Shown here piece after piece: positions 37,823-46,630 of a stretch of DNA of 64,000 bases; within the stretch, counting starts at the first letter, position 1; each line of letters starts with the position of its first letter. Both the position numbers and the translations under genes were made by a program. The DNA comes from Modicisalibacter radicis. GTDB lineage: Bacteria > Pseudomonadota > Gammaproteobacteria > Pseudomonadales > Halomonadaceae. Under the pieces are notes generated by a model, which had not been told where the DNA came from, did not search any database, and saw nothing but the letters and a program-made list of their open reading frames with translations. The stretch is from positions 310,001-374,000 of the forward strand of contig NZ_CAAHFN010000065.1 of the NCBI RefSeq assembly GCF_900961225.1, in the 5' to 3' direction.

Positions 37823-38938
37823 TTACTGGGCCAGCCAGGCGTTGAAGCGCTGGGTCAGTTCGTCGTTGTTGTCGGCCCAGAACTCGTTGTCCTTGGGGAT
37901 GGCTGTCGCGAAGTTGGGGCCGTAGGTGGGCATGTGCGGCTTCATCTCGATATCGGTGCCGGCCAGGGTGGTCACCATCTTGGCCGACGATTTGCGCGCC
38001 GGGCCATAGGAGATGTACTTGGCCTGGTCGGCCAGCCGCTGAGTATCGGTGGCGAAGTACAGGTAGTCCTTGACCTTGTCGAGCTTGCCGGTGGGCACCA
38101 CCCAGCCATCGAGCTCGAACACCTGGGCGTCCCAGATGATCTCGAACGGCTGATCCTCGTTGGCCGCGGCGTTGAATATCCGGCCGTTGTACGCCGAACC
38201 GAAGGCGACTTCCTGATCGGCCAGCAGTTGCGGCGGCTGGGCGCCCTCTTCCCACCAGATCACCTGATCCTTGATGGTGTCGAGCTTGGCGAATGCCCGT
38301 GCCACGCCCTCTTCGGTCTCGAGCACATCGTAGACGTCTTCCGGCGCCACCCCGTCGGCGACCAGGGCCCACTCGAGATTGTTGATCGGCTTGCGCATCA
38401 GCGTGCGCTTGCCCGGGTAGTTCTCGAGATCGAAGACGTCGGCGATGGTGCTCGGCTGCTTGTCTTCGGGGAACATCTCGGTATTGAAGGCGACGATGTT
38501 GGAATAGACGATCGAGGGCACGAAACACTCGTCCAGCGAATCCTCGATGAAGTCTTCGCTGGGCGGCGTGCCGTCGGGCGCGTCGGCCAGCAGCGCATCG
38601 TGGTCGAGCGGTTCGATCAGCCCCTCGGCGCAGGCGATCAGGGCGTCCGCCGGCAGCATGTCGACCAGGTCCCAGGTCACGTTGCCCGCCTGCGACTGGG
38701 CGCGCAGCCCGGCCAGGGCGTTGCCGCTGCGGTCGATGTTGACGATCTCGTCGCCGGATTTTTCCATCCACGGCTCGTTATAGGCCTTCTGTTGGCTCAT
38801 GCTGTAGGCTCCGCCCCAGGAGACGATGTTCAGCGTCTCGGCCTGCGCGGATACCGCCAGCGCCAGGGTGGACAGCCCGCATGCTCCCGCCACGGCGCCC
38901 TTGATCAGCGTTGCCTTGAAGAGTTTCGTGTTGTTCAT
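37823..38938 (-). CDS. Polyamine-type ABC transporter periplasmic binding protein (PotD-like)
   Basis: A 371-aa secreted solute-binding protein. The signal peptide is clear: KLFKATLIKGAVAGACGL, then LALAVSAQA with cleavage before ETLNIVSWGG. The mature protein follows the PotD/PotF fold, with SWGGAYSMSQQKAYNEPW, TWDLVDMLPADALIACAEG and NIVAFNTEMFPEDKQPST. The strongly acidic mature part is typical of halophile periplasmic proteins. Second in the operon, 114 bp after the ATPase gene. The hairpin downstream would raise its expression over the permeases. Confidence 0.9.
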   Translation of the reverse strand: MNNTKLFKATLIKGAVAGACGLSTLALAVSAQAETLNIVSWGGAYSMSQQKAYNEPWMEKSGDEIVNIDRSGNALAGLRAQSQAGNVTWDLVDMLPADALIACAEGLIEPLDHDALLADAPDGTPPSEDFIEDSLDECFVPSIVYSNIVAFNTEMFPEDKQPSTIADVFDLENYPGKRTLMRKPINNLEWALVADGVAPEDVYDVLETEEGVARAFAKLDTIKDQVIWWEEGAQPPQLLADQEVAFGSAYNGRIFNAAANEDQPFEIIWDAQVFELDGWVVPTGKLDKVKDYLYFATDTQRLADQAKYISYGPARKSSAKMVTTLAGTDIEMKPHMPTYGPNFATAIPKDNEFWADNNDELTQRFNAWLAQ

Positions 38939-39052
38939 GTGGTGTTTCTCCGGTTGTTGTTATCACGCGATCCTGCAATGTCCGACGAGCGGCAGCGCCA
39001 CGGCGCCTGGCGACATCGCTTTGAGGTGCCCCGATTCGACGAAGGATTCGCC

Positions 39053-40183
39053 TCAGGCATCCAGAGCCCGGCAATCGGCGCTCGACCAGCCGATCTCGAC
39101 CGTTTCCCCGGGACGCAACACGGTATGACCGTCGGCGTTGGGAGTCTTGATGATGAACTCGTCGTTGCCGCAGACCGCAAGCCGTGTGCGCAGATGATCG
39201 CCGAGGTAGATCACTTCCTGGACCTTGGCCGGGAAGCGGTTCTCGAAATCGTGGCTGCCTTCGCGTACCAGGCTGACCCGCTCGGGACGTAGCGACAACG
39301 TGGTCCGGGCGCCGGCCTCGGCGACCGCGACCGGCTTGGCGAACACCGTCTCGCCACTGTCCAGGCGTACCTTGCAGCGTTCGCCGGAAAGCTCGGTCAC
39401 CTCGCCGCGCAGGCGGTTGTTCTCGCCGATGAAATAGGCGACGAAGGCATTCTCGGGCTGCTCGTAGAGGGTATCGGGCGAGGCCAGCTGCTGAACCACG
39501 CCATCGTTGAAGACAGCGATGCGATCGGACATCGTCAACGCTTCGGTCTGATCGTGGGTGACGTAGATCATGGTCACCCCCAGCTCGGCATGGATGCGCT
39601 TGATCTCGTACTGCATCTCCTCGCGCAGGTTCTTGTCCAGCGCGCCGAGCGGCTCGTCCATCAGCACCAGTTCGGGCTCGAAGACCAGCGCGCGCGCCAG
39701 TGCGACACGCTGCTGCTGGCCACCGGACAGCTGCGCCGGCCGGCGATCTCCGAACTCCTCGAGGCGGACCATCGACAGGGCGCGCTGGACCTTCTGCTTG
39801 ATCTCGGCCTTGCTCAGATGGCGCACCTCGAGGGGAAAGGCCAGATTCTCGGCCACCGTCATGTGCGGGAACAGCGCATAGTTCTGAAAGACCATGCCGA
39901 TACCGCGCTTGTGCGGCGGCAGGCCATTGATCGGTTCGTCCTTGAGCAGGATCTCGCCATGGGTCGGGGTTTCGAACCCCGCCATCATCATCAGGCAAGT
40001 GGTCTTGCCCGAGCCGGACGGCCCCAGCAGGGTGACGAATTCGCCCTGCCGAACGTCCAGGTTGAAGTCCTTGACCACCAGCTCGACGCCGTCGTAGCTC
40101 TTCTGGACGTTACGGAAGCGGGCAAAACACGCGCTGTCGGTCGCCGCCTGCGTCTGCGGCGCAGCTTCGAGGGTCTGGGTCAT
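39053..40183 (-). CDS. Polyamine-type ABC transporter ATP-binding protein (PotA-like)
   Basis: A 376-aa ABC ATPase with the standard motifs: Walker A LLGPSGSGKTTCLMM, Q-loop region MVFQNYALFPHMTVAENLAF, signature LSGGQQQRVALARAL and Walker B LVLMDEPLGALDKNLRE, then H-loop YVTHDQTEALTM. A C-terminal TOBE domain follows (GENNRLRGEVTELSGERCKV to the end), as in PotA. It is the first gene of the operon, so the promoter must lie in the AT-richer gap 40184-40367, where GTT/TTG runs occur but no clear hexamer pair stands out. Confidence 0.93.
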   Translation of the reverse strand: MTQTLEAAPQTQAATDSACFARFRNVQKSYDGVELVVKDFNLDVRQGEFVTLLGPSGSGKTTCLMMMAGFETPTHGEILLKDEPINGLPPHKRGIGMVFQNYALFPHMTVAENLAFPLEVRHLSKAEIKQKVQRALSMVRLEEFGDRRPAQLSGGQQQRVALARALVFEPELVLMDEPLGALDKNLREEMQYEIKRIHAELGVTMIYVTHDQTEALTMSDRIAVFNDGVVQQLASPDTLYEQPENAFVAYFIGENNRLRGEVTELSGERCKVRLDSGETVFAKPVAVAEAGARTTLSLRPERVSLVREGSHDFENRFPAKVQEVIYLGDHLRTRLAVCGNDEFIIKTPNADGHTVLRPGETVEIGWSSADCRALDA

Positions 40184-40367
40184 GCAGCATTACCTGTGGG
40201 TAGCCATTGTTATGGTTATCGTTTGCGTCGCTTGGCGTGCGACCCGGGGCGGGTATCGTTTTGTTACTGTTGTTGTTTTGATTTCGACATTAGAGACATG
40301 CCACGGCTTCCACAACCCCTCTAGAGGACAATAAGCGTTGAAACTCTGGCTGGCGACTGCGGAAACG

Positions 40368-40390
40368 AAAAGGGCGCCCGTAGGCGCCCC
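40368..40390 (-). terminator. Rho-independent terminator after the YceI-like gene
   Basis: GGGCGCC (40383-40389 and 40372-40378, read on the minus strand) with a 4-nt loop, followed on the minus strand by TTTT (40371-40368). It ends the cytochrome b561-yceI transcription unit. Confidence 0.75.
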
Positions 40391-40412
40391 GCTCATGGCC
40401 GATGGCAGGCCG

Positions 40413-40994
40413 TCACTGGCGAATACCCTCGAAGGTGACGTACAGCTCGAGCCGATGCATCGGCTCGGGGAACTTGCTCATGTCGATGCCGTAATCGGCC
40501 AGCTCCAGCATGGTGGAGCCCTCGAAGCCTTGACGATAACCGCCCCAGGGGTCCTCGCCGCCGCCGATGTGCTCGACCTCCATGGTGATCGGCTGGGTCT
40601 GCCCGTGCAGGGTCAGGTCCCCGTTCAACTCGCCGGTACCCTCGCCGGTGGACTCGAAGCCGGTGGATTCGAAGGTCGCCTGCGGATACTCAGAGGCATT
40701 GAGGAAATCGCCGCTCAGGATGTGCTTGTCACGCTCGGCATGGGCAGTATCCAGGCTGGTCACGTCGACCGTGACATTGGCGCTCGACTCGCCGGGATTT
40801 TCCGGGTCATAGCTGAACGAACCGGTGAAGTCATCGAAGGTACCCAGGATGTAGGAATACCCCAGGTGGCTGATCTTGAACTGGATGAAAGCGTGCTGGT
40901 TCTCGCTGTCGATCTGGTAGTCCGCAGCCTGGGCCGCGGCCAGCGGCAACAGGGAGGCGGCGCCGGCCAGGGCAATGGCAGTCTTGCTCAACAT
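40413..40994 (-). CDS. yceI: YceI-family periplasmic lipid-binding-like protein
   Basis: A 193-aa secreted protein with signal peptide LSKTAIALAGAASLLPLAAA, cleaved at AQA before ADYQIDSENQHAFIQFKISH. The lipocalin-like YceI fold is evident in LGTFDDFTGSFSYDPENP, SGDFLNASEYPQATFEST and GDLTLHGQTQPITMEV. YceI proteins bind isoprenoid or fatty lipids and are induced by osmotic or alkaline stress in E. coli. CAGGAG precedes the ATG. It lies 44 bp after the cytochrome b561 gene, as in the E. coli yceJ-yceI pair, and ends at a good terminator. Confidence 0.92.
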   Translation of the reverse strand: MLSKTAIALAGAASLLPLAAAQAADYQIDSENQHAFIQFKISHLGYSYILGTFDDFTGSFSYDPENPGESSANVTVDVTSLDTAHAERDKHILSGDFLNASEYPQATFESTGFESTGEGTGELNGDLTLHGQTQPITMEVEHIGGGEDPWGGYRQGFEGSTMLELADYGIDMSKFPEPMHRLELYVTFEGIRQ

Positions 40995-41038
40995 GGTCGA
41001 ATACTCCTGCAGTTGGACGATCGGCACCGAAGATGCCG

Positions 41039-41599
41039 TTACTCGGGGGGACGTTGCGCGAATCGCGGACTGAGCATGCGCACCAGGGTATCCTGGCGGT
41101 CCACGAAATGATGCTTGAAAGCCGCCAGGGTATGTCCCAGCACCAGGACCATCAGCGTCCAGGCGGCATACCAGTGAATATCGCCGGCCACGGTGGCCTG
41201 GTTGGGCAGGCCGGTTACCAGCGCCGGCACGCCGAACCAGCCGAAGACGCTGATCGCCTGCCCGTCGGCGGTGGAAATCAGATAACCGCTGATGAAGATC
41301 ACCAGCATCACGGCATAGATCAATCCATGGCCGAGATGAGCGGCCAACCGCTCGAGGCGATGACCGTGAGCGCTCGGCGTGGCAGGCACGAGACGCCATA
41401 GCAGCCGCAGGATGGATACGCCCAGCACCAGCATGCCGAGCGACTTGTGGATCCAGGGGGCTCGATTATACCAGTCGTCGTAATAGCCCAACCCGGTCAT
41501 CCACCAGCCGAGCGCAAACAGTCCGAGGATGGCCAGCGCGCTCAGCCAATGGACGAGGATGCTGACCAGCCCCCACCCCGATCGGGTATTACGCCACAT
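41039..41599 (-). CDS. Cytochrome b561-family membrane protein (YceJ-like)
   Basis: A 186-aa di-haem b-type cytochrome with four helices. Paired histidines for haem ligation lie in SILVHWLSALAI (helix 1), APWIHKSLGMLV (helix 2) and DIHWYAAWTLMVLVLGHTLA (helix 4). It likely moves electrons from the ubiquinone pool across the inner membrane, and in E. coli the homologue CybB is a superoxide:ubiquinone oxidoreductase. I chose ATG 41599, where the family begins (MWRNTRSGWG), over a frame to 41665. Pairing with the downstream yceI suggests a shared role in lipid or quinone handling. Confidence 0.88.
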   Translation of the reverse strand: MWRNTRSGWGLVSILVHWLSALAILGLFALGWWMTGLGYYDDWYNRAPWIHKSLGMLVLGVSILRLLWRLVPATPSAHGHRLERLAAHLGHGLIYAVMLVIFISGYLISTADGQAISVFGWFGVPALVTGLPNQATVAGDIHWYAAWTLMVLVLGHTLAAFKHHFVDRQDTLVRMLSPRFAQRPPE

Positions 41600-41736
41600 G
41601 GACCGTCTCCGTGATGATCGCGTTCGATCAGCATAGAGACTATGACGATGCGTGGCAGCCGGCAAAGGGTTAAAGCATCATTTCCCCTGAGGAAACAATC
41701 CGCGAGAAAATCGCCCGGGCACCACTGCAGCGGTGG

Positions 41737-42420
41737 TCATTTCGAGAGCACCTGCAACAGCAGGCGGGCGGCCGGTGCACTGGAAGCCGGATTCTGGCCG
41801 GTAATCAACAGCCCATCGCGCAACTCGAAGGGGGCGAAGTCGTCTTCGCTGCGCTCGTAGGTCGCGCCGCGCTTGACCAGCTCATCCTGCAGCAGGTGCG
41901 GCACCACCTCGCTCAGGCCGACCGCCTCCTCCTCGCTGTTGGCAAACCCGGTGACCCGGCGTCCATCGACGATCGGCCTGCCGTCATCGCCGACCACGTT
42001 GAGCAGTACCGTCGGCGCATGGCAGACCGCGGCCACCGGCTTGTCGGCGGCAAGAAATGCCTGGATCAAGCGCTTGGAATCGGCGTTGTCGGTCAGGTCC
42101 CACAAGGGGCCATGGCCGCCGGGGTAGAAGACCGCATCGAAATCCTCGCTATTGACGGTCGATAGCGCCACGGTGTTGGCCAACTGCTGCTTGGCCGCGG
42201 GATCGTCGTCGAAACGCCGGGTGGCCTCGGTCAACGCATCCGGCTGGGTGGAAGCGGGGTCGACGGGCGGTTGCCCACCGGCCGGCGAGGCCAGCGTCAG
42301 CTCGGCGCCGGCATCCTTGAAGGCATAGTAGGGCGCGGCGAACTCCTCGAGCCAGAAACCGGTCTTGTTGCCGGTATCGCCCAGGGCATGGTGCGAGGTC
42401 AGCACCATCAGTATCTTCAT
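41737..42420 (-). CDS. DJ-1/PfpI-family class I glutamine-amidotransferase-like protein
   Basis: A 227-aa soluble protein of the Hsp31/HchA-like branch. The nucleophile elbow is AAVCHAPTVLLNV with C133 and H134, and FYPGGHGPLWDLTDN supplies the conserved glycine-rich loop. It starts MKILMVLTSHHALGDTGNKT, close to glyoxalase III-type members, so glyoxal/methylglyoxal detoxification or protein deglycation is possible. GGAG precedes the ATG. A single gene between the b561/yceI unit and metZ, all on the minus strand. Confidence 0.88.
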   Translation of the reverse strand: MKILMVLTSHHALGDTGNKTGFWLEEFAAPYYAFKDAGAELTLASPAGGQPPVDPASTQPDALTEATRRFDDDPAAKQQLANTVALSTVNSEDFDAVFYPGGHGPLWDLTDNADSKRLIQAFLAADKPVAAVCHAPTVLLNVVGDDGRPIVDGRRVTGFANSEEEAVGLSEVVPHLLQDELVKRGATYERSEDDFAPFELRDGLLITGQNPASSAPAARLLLQVLSK

Positions 42421-42507
42421 GATTCCACTCCTTGGCGGGAAAACTCACTCATGCAGCATAGATGGCGATGATGCGAGCGGCTTCAAGGGCAACGCCGCGC
42501 GGACACG

Positions 42508-42530
42508 AAAACGCTCCGCGGGGCGGAGCG
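42508..42530 (-). terminator. Rho-independent terminator after metZ
   Basis: CGCTCCGC (42512-42519) / GCGGAGCG (42523-42530) with a 3-nt loop, followed on the minus strand by TTTT (42511-42508). It closes the long purF-metZ transcription unit. Confidence 0.75.
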
Positions 42531-42559
42531 CTCATGGCAAGCGGACGGCGGCCCCCCGG

Positions 42560-43756
42560 CTAGACGAGCCGATCGAGGCCCCGCGCCAGGTCCCTTTCGA
42601 GGTCGACCCGCCCCTCCAGCCCCACGGCGATGCGAATCAGCCCCTCGCTGATCCCCGCGGCGGCCTTCTGCTCGTCGGAAAGACGTCCGTGGGTGGTGGT
42701 CGCGGGATGCGTGATGGTGGACTTGGCATCACCCAGGTTGCCGGTGATCGACATCAGCTGCGTGGCGTCGATCACCGACCAGGCGCCCTCACGACCGCCG
42801 ACGACCTCGACCCCGAGCACCGCGCCGAAGCCCGCCTGCTGCGACCGGGCCAGGGCGTGCTGGGGATGGCTCTCCAGGCCGCTGTAGTGCACCCGGGCGA
42901 CCGCCGGGTGAGCCTCGAGCCAGCGCGCCAGTGCCAGGGCGCTCTCGCAGTGGGCGCGCATGCGCAGGCCCAGCGTCTCCAGCCCCTTGAGGAAGATCCA
43001 GGCATTGAACGGGCTCATGCAGGGCCCGCAGGTGCGCACCACCCCGAACAGCTCCTCGAGCTCCTTGTCACGCCCCACCACGGCGCCGCCGATCGCCCGG
43101 CCCTGGCCATCGAGGTACTTGGTGGCGGAGTGGATCACCAGGTCCGCGCCGAGATCCAGCGGGCGCTGCAGGGCCGGGGTCAGAAAGCAGTTGTCGATCG
43201 CCAGCCAGGCGCCGTGCCGGTGAGCGATCTCGGCCAGCGCGGCGATATCGACCACTTCGGAGAGCGGATTGGACGGCGTCTCGGCGAACAGCAGCTTGGT
43301 GTCGGGAGTGATCGCCGCTTGCCACTCGTCGAGGTTGCCCAGTTCAACGTAGCGCGTGGTGATGCCGAACTTGCCCAGGTACTTGCTGAACAGACTCACC
43401 GTGGAGCCGAACAGCGAACGCGAGGCGACGATCTCGTCGCCGGCCTCGAGCAGCGCCAGCGCGGTCGAGAGAATCGCCGCCATGCCCGAGCTGGTCGCCA
43501 CGCAGCGCTCGCCGCCTTCCAATGCCGCCAGGCGCTGCTCGAAGACGCGCACGGTGGGGTTGGTGAAGCGCGAGTAGATGTTGCCCGGCTCCTCGCCGCC
43601 GAACTTGCGCGCCGCCTCGGCGGCGCTGCCGTAGACGAAGCTCGAGGTCGCGAAGATCGGCTCGCTGTGCTCCTGCTCGGCACTGCGTACATGACCGGCG
43701 CGTACCGCCAGGGTGTCCAGCGACCAGGCGTCGCCGTCGAAGTCGTGTTCGTGCAT
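42560..43756 (-). CDS. metZ: O-succinylhomoserine sulfhydrylase
   Basis: A 398-aa PLP enzyme of the Cys/Met gamma-family that makes homocysteine from O-succinylhomoserine and sulfide. The PLP lysine is K213 in LVIHSATKYLDGQGR. Other family stretches are EPGNIYSRFTNPTVRVFEQR, SSGMAAILSTALALLEAGDE and SITGNLGDAKSTITHPATTT. Placement directly after purF (10 bp) is the Pseudomonas-type arrangement for metZ, which favours it over metB or mdeA. I chose ATG 43756, with GGGGG upstream. A frame to 43840 runs back into purF. Confidence 0.92.
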   Translation of the reverse strand: MHEHDFDGDAWSLDTLAVRAGHVRSAEQEHSEPIFATSSFVYGSAAEAARKFGGEEPGNIYSRFTNPTVRVFEQRLAALEGGERCVATSSGMAAILSTALALLEAGDEIVASRSLFGSTVSLFSKYLGKFGITTRYVELGNLDEWQAAITPDTKLLFAETPSNPLSEVVDIAALAEIAHRHGAWLAIDNCFLTPALQRPLDLGADLVIHSATKYLDGQGRAIGGAVVGRDKELEELFGVVRTCGPCMSPFNAWIFLKGLETLGLRMRAHCESALALARWLEAHPAVARVHYSGLESHPQHALARSQQAGFGAVLGVEVVGGREGAWSVIDATQLMSITGNLGDAKSTITHPATTTHGRLSDEQKAAAGISEGLIRIAVGLEGRVDLERDLARGLDRLV

Positions 43757-43766
43757 CAGGCCCCCG

Positions 43767-45284
43767 TTAGTCGTAGTCCTCGACATCGTTGTGCAGATCG
43801 ACCACCGCGTGACCGGTGCCGTCCTGGGTCTTGGCGGCATCGTTGCGCGAGGCCTCCAGCGCGGCCAGATAGTCCGCGTCGATATCCCCGGTGACGTACT
43901 CGCCGTCGAATACCGAGCAGTCGAACCGCTCGATCTGCGGATTGACCTCGCGACAGGCTGCCTTGAGGTCCTCGAGATCCTGATAGAAGATCCGGTCGGC
44001 GCCGATCAGCTCGCCGACTTCCGCCTCGCTGCGGCCGTGGGCGATCAGCTCGCTGGCCGCCGGCATGTCGATGCCGTAGACGTTGGGATAGCGCACCGGC
44101 GGCGCCGCCGAGGCGAAATAGACCTTGTTGGCCCCGGCCTCGCGGGCCATCTGGATGATCTGCTTGCAGGTCGTGCCGCGCACGATGGAGTCGTCGACCA
44201 GCAGCACGTTCTTGCCGGCGAACTCGACATCGATGGCGTTGAGCTTCTGGCGCACCGACTTCTTGCGCTGGGTCTGCCCCGGCATGATGAAGGTACGCCC
44301 GATGTAGCGGTTCTTCATGAAGCCTTCGCGGTACGTCACGCCCAGATGCTGGGCCAGCTCCAGCGCCGAGGTCCGCGACGTGTCGGGAATCGGGATCACC
44401 ACGTCGATGTCGTGCTCCGGCCACTCCCGGAGAAGGCGATCGCCGAGCTTGCGCCCCATCTGCATGCGCGTGCCGTAGACATAGGCGCCGTCGAGGATCG
44501 AGTCGGGCCGCGCCAGGTAGACATGCTCGAAGATGCACGGCGCCAATAGCGGCCGGTCGGCACACAACTGGGTGTGCACCGCGCCCTGCAGGTCGACGAA
44601 GATCGCCTCGCCCGGCGCCAGGTCTCGCGCCAGTTCGAAGCCGCCGACGTCCAGCGCCACCGATTCGGAGGCGATCATCACGTCCTGGCCCTGCGGCGTC
44701 TGGCGCGAGCCGAACACCACCGGCCGGATGCCCTGCGGATCGCGGAACGCCACCATGCCGAAGCCGTTGATCATCGCCACCGCGGCATAGCCGCCCCGGC
44801 AACGGCGATGCACGCGACGCACCGCGTCGAAGATGTCCTCGGGGTTCAGGTGGTGCCCCTGCTTGCCCAGTTCGTGGGCGAAGACGTTGAGCAGCACCTC
44901 GGAGTCCGAACTGGTATTGATGTGACGCAGGTCGGTGGTATAGAGCTCCTGCTTGAGCTGGTCCGAGTTGGTCAGGTTGCCGTTGTGCGCCAACGCCAGG
45001 CCGTAGGGCGAGTTGACGTAGAACGGCTGCGACTCGGCCTCACTCGACGAGCCCGCGGTCGGGTAGCGCACATGGCCGATGCCCAGGTGGCCCTTGAGAC
45101 GCGTCATGTGCCGGGTGTGGAATACGTCGCGCACCAGTCCATTGCTCTTGCGCAGCAGGAAGCGTCCTTCATGCCAGGTCATCATTCCGGCGGCGTCCTG
45201 CCCCCGGTGCTGAAGCACCGTCAGTGCATCATAAAGCGCCTGATTGACCGGCTGGGTGGCCATGAGGCCCACGATACCGCACAT
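43767..45284 (-). CDS. purF: Amidophosphoribosyltransferase
   Basis: A 505-aa first enzyme of purine synthesis, making phosphoribosylamine from PRPP and glutamine. The N-terminal glutaminase nucleophile is Cys2 (MCGIVGLM), followed by [14 protein letters not shown]. The PRPP-binding loop is [19 protein letters not shown]. There is no propeptide before Cys2, as in the E. coli type. It sits between cvpA (6 bp) and metZ (10 bp), the usual gammaproteobacterial order, so all three are probably one transcript. Confidence 0.97.
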   Translation of the reverse strand: MCGIVGLMATQPVNQALYDALTVLQHRGQDAAGMMTWHEGRFLLRKSNGLVRDVFHTRHMTRLKGHLGIGHVRYPTAGSSSEAESQPFYVNSPYGLALAHNGNLTNSDQLKQELYTTDLRHINTSSDSEVLLNVFAHELGKQGHHLNPEDIFDAVRRVHRRCRGGYAAVAMINGFGMVAFRDPQGIRPVVFGSRQTPQGQDVMIASESVALDVGGFELARDLAPGEAIFVDLQGAVHTQLCADRPLLAPCIFEHVYLARPDSILDGAYVYGTRMQMGRKLGDRLLREWPEHDIDVVIPIPDTSRTSALELAQHLGVTYREGFMKNRYIGRTFIMPGQTQRKKSVRQKLNAIDVEFAGKNVLLVDDSIVRGTTCKQIIQMAREAGANKVYFASAAPPVRYPNVYGIDMPAASELIAHGRSEAEVGELIGADRIFYQDLEDLKAACREVNPQIERFDCSVFDGEYVTGDIDADYLAALEASRNDAAKTQDGTGHAVVDLHNDVEDYD

Positions 45285-45290
45285 TCCGCC

Positions 45291-45905
45291 TTACCTCGTT
45301 TGCAATGGACCCGCAGCGCCCGAGGCCTCGGACGCCCGTGAAAGACCGCCGGTATCCGGCAGGCCCGTGTTATGCCGATCGACCGGCAGCGACAAGGCAC
45401 GAATCTCGTCGAGCTTTTCCGGGTTGCGCTGCTGCCAGTCGACGAAACGCGCCACCGCCCAGTCGCGCAGCTCTTCGAACGTCGGTCGCAGCTGCGCCTG
45501 CTGCCAGGACTGCAGCTGCATCAATGGCGTCAGGCTGATCAATACCGTCGCCAGCACCAGGATCGCACCGCCGCGCAGCACGCCGAACCCGGCCCCGGCC
45601 AGGCGATTGAAGAAGCCCATGCCAACCCACTCGATGGCCGCCTGAACACCGCGAATCACCAGCCCGCAGAGCAGGATCACCACGAAGATCACCGCCACGA
45701 ACGCCACCACCAGGCGCACGTCGGGGCTGTCGATCCAGCCACCGAGCCGCTCGGCCAGCGGCGGCGCCAGCCACCGCGAGGCCAGCAGCGCGACGATCCA
45801 GGCCCCCAGGCCCAGCGCCTCGCGGACCAGCCCGCGCATGAAGCCCGCCAGCATCGATGCGGCCAGGACGGCCAGAAACAGCCAGTCCAGCCAGGTGAAG
45901 GTCAT
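45291..45905 (-). CDS. cvpA: CvpA-family inner-membrane protein
   Basis: A 204-aa protein with four predicted helices near MTFTWLDWLFLAVLAASMLA, EALGLGAWIVALLASRW, LVVAFVAVIFVVILLCGLVI and GAILVLATVLISLTPLM, and a soluble C-terminal tail. CvpA is needed for colicin V production in E. coli and for bile and envelope stress tolerance in other bacteria, but its molecular activity is not settled. It overlaps dedD by 4 nt (ATGA) and is 6 bp before purF. Confidence 0.92.
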   Translation of the reverse strand: MTFTWLDWLFLAVLAASMLAGFMRGLVREALGLGAWIVALLASRWLAPPLAERLGGWIDSPDVRLVVAFVAVIFVVILLCGLVIRGVQAAIEWVGMGFFNRLAGAGFGVLRGGAILVLATVLISLTPLMQLQSWQQAQLRPTFEELRDWAVARFVDWQQRNPEKLDEIRALSLPVDRHNTGLPDTGGLSRASEASGAAGPLQTR

Positions 45906-46609
45906 TCGCCCTCCTGCACCCGGATCAGCAGCCCCTGGATGTTGGCCCGCTCCTTGAGCGCGGTGCGCGCCTGCTCGCCGTCGTCCGAACTGGCGAACGG
46001 CCCCACGTAGACCGTCGTCAGGTTATTGTCCCGCGGCCGGCTGTAAGCCTCGAAGCCCTGCTCGTCGAGCTGCTTCTCGAGGCGCGCCGCGTTGTCCGGT
46101 TGACCGAAGCTACCCACCTGCACCGCCCAGTTGCCGTTCTCGGCGACCGCCGGGGCGCTGGTCCGTGCGTCATCGGCGCTCGCCGGCGCGCCGGACTCGC
46201 CCTGCTGACCGCCCTGCCCGGCACGCTGGGCCAGTTCGGCGATCGGATCGGGGCGCGGCGCATCCGGCTCGGCAGGCGAGTCGCGATTTTCCGGGGGTGG
46301 GCCCGAAGCGACCTGCCCGGCCTCATTCGCCTCGGGCCGGGTATCGCTGGCCTGGCCAGCATCGGGCTGGGCATCGTCCGCCGGCGACTGGCGCGGCGCC
46401 TGCGGCGACTGGATTTCACCCAGGCTCGCGGGGCGCTCGGGCGCCTCGACGGGAGTCTGCTCGACATCGATCGGCTGCTCGATGGTGAGCACCGGCTCCG
46501 GGCGGTCTTCGCGCGCCGGCGGATCGTCGAACAGCATGGGAATGAAGATCACCCCCAGGGCCAGAAGAATCACGGCGCCGCTGACGCGTTCGCGCATTCC
46601 GTACTTCAT
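45902..46609 (-). CDS. dedD: SPOR-domain protein (DedD-like)
   Basis: A 235-aa bitopic protein: short cytoplasmic start MKYGMRERVSGAV, one helix (VILLALGVIFIPMLF), a long disordered Pro/Glu/Asp-rich periplasmic linker (about 35-155), and a C-terminal SPOR domain (NWAVQVGSFGQPDNAARLEK, GFEAYSRPRDNNLTTVYVG) that binds denuded glycan strands at the division septum. Position between folC and cvpA is the standard dedD location. It is coupled to cvpA by a 4-nt overlap and lies 21 bp after folC. Confidence 0.92.
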   Translation of the reverse strand: MKYGMRERVSGAVILLALGVIFIPMLFDDPPAREDRPEPVLTIEQPIDVEQTPVEAPERPASLGEIQSPQAPRQSPADDAQPDAGQASDTRPEANEAGQVASGPPPENRDSPAEPDAPRPDPIAELAQRAGQGGQQGESGAPASADDARTSAPAVAENGNWAVQVGSFGQPDNAARLEKQLDEQGFEAYSRPRDNNLTTVYVGPFASSDDGEQARTALKERANIQGLLIRVQEGE

Positions 46610-46630
46610 GTCACTCTCCTAGCGAATCCT